Positions 6,838 to 9,788 of a DNA stretch of 9,788 bases are shown here, piece by piece. The first letter of the stretch is position 1. Every line of letters starts with the position of its first letter. The notes under the pieces are model-generated. The model was not told the origin of the DNA and ran no database searches. It was given only the letters and a program-made list of their open reading frames with translations. This DNA comes from Moraxellaceae bacterium (GTDB lineage: Bacteria; Pseudomonadota; Gammaproteobacteria; Pseudomonadales; Moraxellaceae): NCBI GenBank assembly GCA_014378805.1, contig JACMMY010000204.1, forward strand, positions 1 through 9,788, read 5' to 3'. The position numbers and the translations under genes were made by a program.

Positions 6838-7953
6838 TTATTCGCCACTTGTAACAGGTGGACGAAGTTCGTCACCCGTTTTAATCGCGCCTTTTGCTTC
6901 AAGAACAATGGCATAGCTCAGTTTATTAAAGGTACGGAATACCATCGCTAAACCTGCACGCTCGCTGGGCAAACGAACCAGTTGGCCATCATGACGATCT
7001 TGCACAAGCGCACCTCGACGATAAATCGCAAATACTTGTCCAACTTGCACATTTTCACGTGTGCCGCGATTGATTGCAATCGTACTGTTTATGGCTGCAC
7101 TATCAATACCATCAAGTACACGCAGCAATCGTCCTGGTGCAACATTTTCTGAGTTTGTTGGGTAAAAAATGCCTGGATAATTATTCACTTCTTCAGTAAG
7201 AATTTTATCACCTTGACGAACTTCTTGTTGCAGACTTTCAGTCAGCTCCATCGTGGAAACATCTTTATCAAGAGCAGTTGCAGTTCCGCGTGCAATAAGA
7301 CGAGCTTCATAACCTAAAACTTCTTTGGTTTCTGGGTCGACATAGGCATCACCAGCACGATATATACCGTAACTATCACCAACCACTAAGATGCCACCGC
7401 GCACATACACTGCATCGCCTGCAGCAGCTAGCACATGGCGATCATGGCCAGCCAGAACATAGGGCGCCTTTTTGAGTGTACTTCCATCGACCACAGTGCC
7501 ATCAATCAACCATGATTTAATGCTATTTAGAGACACGGCAGGAACAGCAACATCAAGCGCATCGACGTGGATTTGAGGTTGTAGTCTCACTGTGTCGAGA
7601 TTAGTAACACTCCCACTCATACGACGTTCTACGCCAACGCAACCATCACCTTGATCGACACCAATAACAGTACGACCTTTGATATTGCACAGGATTAAAT
7701 GATCACCCGGATAAATCCAATGTGGGTTTTTAACTTGAGGATTGACTGCCCAGATATCTTTCCAGCGCCATGGATCTTTCAGAAATTTACCTGAAATATC
7801 CCATAACGTATCGCCTTTCTTCACGATATAGGTATTTGGAGCATCCGCACGAACTGAAGGCATTGGATTATTTTTTGCGGATGCAAACATCGGTATAGTC
7901 AGACCGATAGCCACCGCCAATACAAGAGTGTTCATACGATTTTTTTTATTCAT
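6838..7953 (-). CDS. tsaP: LysM-domain periplasmic protein, TsaP-like (type IV pilus secretin-associated)
   Basis: Exported peptidoglycan-binding protein. From ATG at 7953 it has 371 residues. A signal peptide covers 1-26 (basic N-terminus, hydrophobic LVLAVAIGLTIPMF, cleavage after ASA). A LysM domain follows at about 42-88 (YIVKKGDTLWDIS, then NPHWIYPGDHLIL), then a beta-rich region ending in a FlgT-C-like module with AGLAMVFRTFNKLSYAIVLE near the C-terminus. This LysM plus FlgT-C architecture next to dprA matches TsaP of Neisseria and Pseudomonas (PA0020), which anchors the PilQ secretin ring of type IV pili. The frame is open upstream to 8049, but those 32 residues would bury the signal peptide, so 7953 is preferred. 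Two cysteines (89 and 105) could form a disulfide. First gene of an operon with dprA and tsaC; the gene symbol rests on architecture and context. Confidence 0.85.
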   Translation of the reverse strand: MNKKNRMNTLVLAVAIGLTIPMFASAKNNPMPSVRADAPNTYIVKKGDTLWDISGKFLKDPWRWKDIWAVNPQVKNPHWIYPGDHLILCNIKGRTVIGVDQGDGCVGVERRMSGSVTNLDTVRLQPQIHVDALDVAVPAVSLNSIKSWLIDGTVVDGSTLKKAPYVLAGHDRHVLAAAGDAVYVRGGILVVGDSYGIYRAGDAYVDPETKEVLGYEARLIARGTATALDKDVSTMELTESLQQEVRQGDKILTEEVNNYPGIFYPTNSENVAPGRLLRVLDGIDSAAINSTIAINRGTRENVQVGQVFAIYRRGALVQDRHDGQLVRLPSERAGLAMVFRTFNKLSYAIVLEAKGAIKTGDELRPPVTSGE

Positions 7954-8225
7954 GGTTTGCTCGCTTAGCGACTTCAATGGGTCTGAAACAATTTTTGAAT
8001 TTGGTAAACTGTTCTGCATGTATTTAGACATAGACACGCTCATTATCATTTTCCCTAATATAATGGATCACACGTCCAGGCCTATCGTGCCTGTCTGTCT
8101 CCTCTTGGCATTTACAATAAGCGTTTATCGGTCTTAAGTCTAGTATCCACAGCACGTTAATTGCAGTTCAATGCATCAATTCTTAGATTCAAAGGTCACA
8201 TTGCCAACAAAAGCAGGAGATTGAC
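7954..8225. promoter_or_regulatory. Divergent intergenic region, tsaP-like gene / def
   Basis: About 270 bases without an evident gene other than the upstream in-frame extension of the LysM gene. On the minus strand TATATT (8062-8057) is a possible -10 for the LysM gene, without a convincing -35; it would give a leader of nearly 100 bases. On the plus strand TTTACA (8111-8116) is a weak -35-like hexamer. A small palindrome TCGCTTAGCGA lies at 7961-7971 over the LysM ribosome binding site. The region must carry promoters for both directions, but I cannot place them firmly. Confidence 0.4.
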
Positions 8226-8372
8226 ATGGAATCCCCCCACAATTCATACGAAATCGCGTTTCTTCCACCTCAGATAAGCGGTAAAATAGATCATTATTTA
8301 AAGCACATTTTTGTTTACGATCAGTGCACCAAGAGGAATATCAACAGATCATGGCACTTCTCCCTATTTTAA
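8226..8372 (+). CDS. Possible 48-residue leader ORF overlapping the def start
   Basis: An ATG at 8226 follows an excellent ribosome binding site (AGGAG at 8215-8219, six bases before it). It opens a 48-codon frame ending TAA at 8370-8372, in a different frame from def and overlapping the def start by 22 bases. The peptide starts MESPHNSYEIAF and ends NRSWHFSLF; it has no membrane segment or known motif. If translated it could couple to or restrain def translation. The alternative is that TTGACA at 8221-8226 is a -35 element and the frame is chance; no good -10 lies 16-18 bases further on. Uncertain, reported because the ribosome binding site is better than the one of def. Confidence 0.35.
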   Translation: MESPHNSYEIAFLPPQISGKIDHYLKHIFVYDQCTKRNINRSWHFSLF

Positions 8373-8866
8373 GTTTTCCAGACCCACGACTTCGCACACA
8401 AGCCAAGCCGATTGAGAAAATTACCGACGAGATTCGTACACTGGCCAGCAACATGCTGGAGACGATGTACGCTGCGCCCGGTGTTGGTCTGGCTGCGAGC
8501 CAAGTTGATCGACATATCGAATTGATCGTCATCGATATTTCCGAAGATAAAAGTAAACCTTTGGTGTTTATTAATCCAAAAATAACACCACTGGGTATCG
8601 AAACTGCACCTTACGAAGAAGGCTGCTTATCTGTTCCAGAAATTTACGATAAAGTTGAACGACCTGCTCGCGTTCGCATCGATGCATTAGACCTAACGGG
8701 TCAGTCGATCAGCCTCGATGCGGATGGTTTACTTGCGGTCTGTATTCAGCATGAAATGGATCATTTAAAGGGTAAGTTATTTGTTGATTATCTCTCTCCA
8801 TTGAAACGTCAGCGGATAAAAGACAAGCTCGTAAAACGTGAACGCGAAAAAGTACGTGTGCGTTAA
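8351..8866 (+). CDS. def: Peptide deformylase
   Basis: Cytoplasmic metalloenzyme (usually Fe2+) that removes the formyl group from the N-terminal methionine of new proteins. The 171-residue protein, close to E. coli Def (169), carries all three signatures: GVGLAASQ (44-51), EGCLSVP (90-96; Cys92 is a metal ligand) and QHEMDHL (133-139; His134 and His138 are ligands, Glu135 catalytic). It ends in the basic helix after YLSPLKRQRIK. The start at 8351 matches the family N-terminus (LPILSFPDPRLR); a GTG at 8324 would add nine unneeded residues. AGAGGA lies 13 bases upstream, a rather long spacing. fmt, the usual partner, does not follow; a small membrane protein does. Confidence 0.96.
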   Translation: MALLPILSFPDPRLRTQAKPIEKITDEIRTLASNMLETMYAAPGVGLAASQVDRHIELIVIDISEDKSKPLVFINPKITPLGIETAPYEEGCLSVPEIYDKVERPARVRIDALDLTGQSISLDADGLLAVCIQHEMDHLKGKLFVDYLSPLKRQRIKDKLVKREREKVRVR

Positions 8867-8920
8867 TCGCAAAGTATTTAAGCAACAGAAAAACGTGTTT
8901 TTTTGCACACATATATTTAT

Positions 8921-8942
8921 AAAATCATTAAAATGATTTTTT
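8921..8942 (+). terminator. Likely intrinsic terminator of def
   Basis: A perfect inverted repeat AAAATCATT (8921-8929) / AATGATTTT (8932-8940) lies 55 bases after the def stop and runs into six T residues (8937-8942). The stem is AT-rich, so it may be leaky; the inner bases would open to give a workable loop. A second AT-rich dyad (AAAAACGTGTTTTT, 8889-8902) precedes it. Confidence 0.5.
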
Positions 8943-8954
8943 GGATCAATATTT

Positions 8955-8998
8955 TAGCGTGTAGAGGATCTAAATCCTGCTCGCTATTTGCCAAGGAT
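8955..8998 (+). promoter_or_regulatory. Leader hairpin with alternative pairing to the ribosome binding site
   Basis: Upstream of the gene at 9007, TAGCG (8955-8959) pairs with CGCTA (8982-8986), AG (8963-8964) with CT (8980-8981), and AGGAT (8965-8969) with ATCCT (8974-8978), forming a bulged stem around a CTAA loop. The same ATCCT can instead pair with AGGAT at 8994-8998, which is the ribosome binding site, nine bases before the ATG. The two stems exclude each other. It may be a translational switch or thermosensor, or simply an imperfect terminator of def. Confidence 0.4.
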
Positions 8999-9006
8999 AT
9001 TTTGCC

Positions 9007-9456
9007 ATGTTGATTGACCCAGCCGCTAGAATCGGACATGAGGAAGCAGCGCAAACTGCTCAAAAACGTGAGGTTTATATCCAAACTCGCTTACGTCAGA
9101 TTCGCGCTTGGAATATGGTGGGATGGCTGCTTTGGGTATTATTAGCGATGGCTTGTTTCTGGCTCTATCAGCAAAAACCAATGTATCTCAACCCCGCAAT
9201 GCTTTCAGCTCAGGTCCAAATTGGCAAAATGCCAACCAATGAAATTTTGCAATTAGCGGCGCTGGGAAGTTTGATCTTTTGGGGATTCATTGCACTTTTA
9301 GTGGGTATTATTTTCATGATTTATACAGCGATGTATAGCGAGCGAAAATTGATCCGTTTGTTTGAAAGTCTTCATCGTGAGGATCTGGCTCATTATCAAT
9401 CCAATGAAACACACACATCGACTGCCGAGCCATCAACCCGAAATATAAAAAATTAA
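9007..9456 (+). CDS. Small inner-membrane protein with two transmembrane helices, function unknown
   Basis: I do not recognise a named family. The 149-residue protein has a charged N-terminal helix rich in Arg and Gln (about 11-35), a first transmembrane segment at about 37-54 (MVGWLLWVLLAMACFWLY), a 28-residue connecting loop (55-82), a second transmembrane segment at about 83-108, and a hydrophilic tail. Positive residues at both ends of the helical hairpin (R21, R28, R30, R33 and R113, K114, R117) suggest both termini are cytoplasmic. The start is ATG with AAGGA nine bases upstream. It follows def after a probable terminator and precedes the carbonic anhydrase gene by 77 bp, all on one strand. 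The hairpin overlapping its ribosome binding site suggests control of translation. No catalytic motif is visible. Confidence 0.85.
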   Translation: MLIDPAARIGHEEAAQTAQKREVYIQTRLRQIRAWNMVGWLLWVLLAMACFWLYQQKPMYLNPAMLSAQVQIGKMPTNEILQLAALGSLIFWGFIALLVGIIFMIYTAMYSERKLIRLFESLHREDLAHYQSNETHTSTAEPSTRNIKN

Positions 9457-9500
9457 TTGAATATTAATGCCAGTGAAACATGTTAAGTGATTCAATTAAT
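9452..9500. repeat. 11-bp inverted repeat with 27-base loop between membrane protein gene and can
   Basis: ATTAATTGAAT (9452-9462) is repeated as its perfect reverse complement at 9490-9500. The left arm covers the stop codon of the membrane protein gene (TAA, 9454-9456). No T-run follows. The shape (AT-rich 11-12 bp arms, about 26-base loop, at a gene's 3' end) is like that at 1922-1970, though the arm sequences differ. The right arm overlaps the -10 candidate for can. Confidence 0.45.
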
Positions 9501-9502
9501 AT
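9473..9502 (+). promoter_or_regulatory. Weak promoter candidate for can
   Basis: GTGAAA (9473-9478) and TAATAT (9497-9502) are separated by 18 bases and each matches the sigma-70 consensus at four of six positions. The only purine stretch before the gene is GAG at 9520-9522. Confidence 0.25.
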
Positions 9503-9533
9503 CGTTTAACCCACAATTTGAGTTTTAATGGTT

Positions 9534-9788
9534 ATGTCTTTAGATCACTTATTACAAAGCAACAGGACATGGGCGTCTGAAACGGTAAAACGTGACCCTG
9601 AATTTTTCAGTAAATTAGTCGGTCAACAAGCCCCCAAATATCTTTGGATCGGATGCTCAGATAGTCGTGTTCCTGCAACAGAGCTCGTGGGTCTCGCACC
9701 CGGTGAAATGTTTGTCCATCGCAACGTCGCCAATCAAGTGATCTGCACTGATTTCAATTGTTTATCGGTACTGCAATTTGCCGTTGAT
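9534..9788 (+). CDS. can: Beta-carbonic anhydrase, 5' part (truncated by window end)
   Basis: Zinc enzyme that interconverts CO2 and bicarbonate in the cytoplasm. The first 85 codons are present and the frame is open to the end of the window. The sequence follows E. coli Can closely: an N-terminal helix (HLLQSNRTW), then DPEFFSKL, LWIGCSDSRVPATELVGL and FVHRNVANQVICTD. The CSDSR motif gives the first zinc-ligand Cys and the Asp-Arg pair; the HxxC ligands lie beyond the window. ATG at 9534 fits the family N-terminus; an in-frame ATG two codons earlier (9528) is equally possible, and the ribosome binding site is weak for both. Bicarbonate is also a TsaC substrate, but that link is general, not specific to this locus. 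Confidence 0.93.
   Translation, partial: MSLDHLLQSNRTWASETVKRDPEFFSKLVGQQAPKYLWIGCSDSRVPATELVGLAPGEMFVHRNVANQVICTDFNCLSVLQFAVD

Noticed and set aside
7961..7971. TCGCTTAGCGA palindrome over the LysM gene's ribosome binding site
   Set aside because: The single-base centre cannot form a stable hairpin and the length is within chance for the window; listed only as part of the intergenic region.
7954..8049. Upstream in-frame extension of the LysM protein (32 extra codons)
   Set aside because: It would place a polar stretch before a clear signal peptide. AGGG before 8049/8043 is a possible ribosome binding site, so the extension is unlikely rather than impossible.

Overview
The window looks like a chromosomal segment of a gammaproteobacterium, most likely of the family Moraxellaceae (Acinetobacter or a relative). 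The evidence is the protein character of GrpE, DprA, TsaC, Def and the beta-carbonic anhydrase, the local gene order def / LysM protein / dprA / tsaC (also known from Pseudomonas), moderate GC, and three esterases that resemble the hormone-sensitive-lipase-type Lip2 of Moraxella. The genus cannot be fixed by eye. No RNA gene, insertion sequence, phage gene or CRISPR array was seen.

Layout. (1) 28-561, minus: grpE, with a heat-shock (sigma-32-like) promoter at 648-675; dnaK is presumably just outside the window. (2) 813-4901, plus: three tandem paralogous alpha/beta hydrolases of the HSL (GDSAGG) family. The first has its own promoter region with an 18-bp palindrome. The second and third lie 10 bp apart and are followed after 8 bp by an AT-rich gene of unknown function that carries a HEPN-like RxxxxH motif. 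(3) 4978-7953, minus: a likely operon tsaP-like LysM protein > dprA > tsaC, which puts a type IV pilus secretin-associated protein next to the competence protein DprA and a tRNA t6A synthesis enzyme. (4) 8226-9788, plus: a possible 48-codon leader ORF, def (peptide deformylase), a small two-helix membrane protein of unknown function, and the first 85 codons of a beta-carbonic anhydrase (can), cut by the window end.

How it fits together. Most genes are housekeeping: protein folding, N-terminal protein processing, tRNA modification, CO2/bicarbonate balance and DNA uptake. The accessory part is the esterase cluster with its low-GC passenger gene. Apart from that gene, the points most worth a second look are the well-placed leader ORF overlapping the def start, the mutually exclusive hairpins around the ribosome binding site at 8994-8998, and the promoter dyads in front of the esterases.
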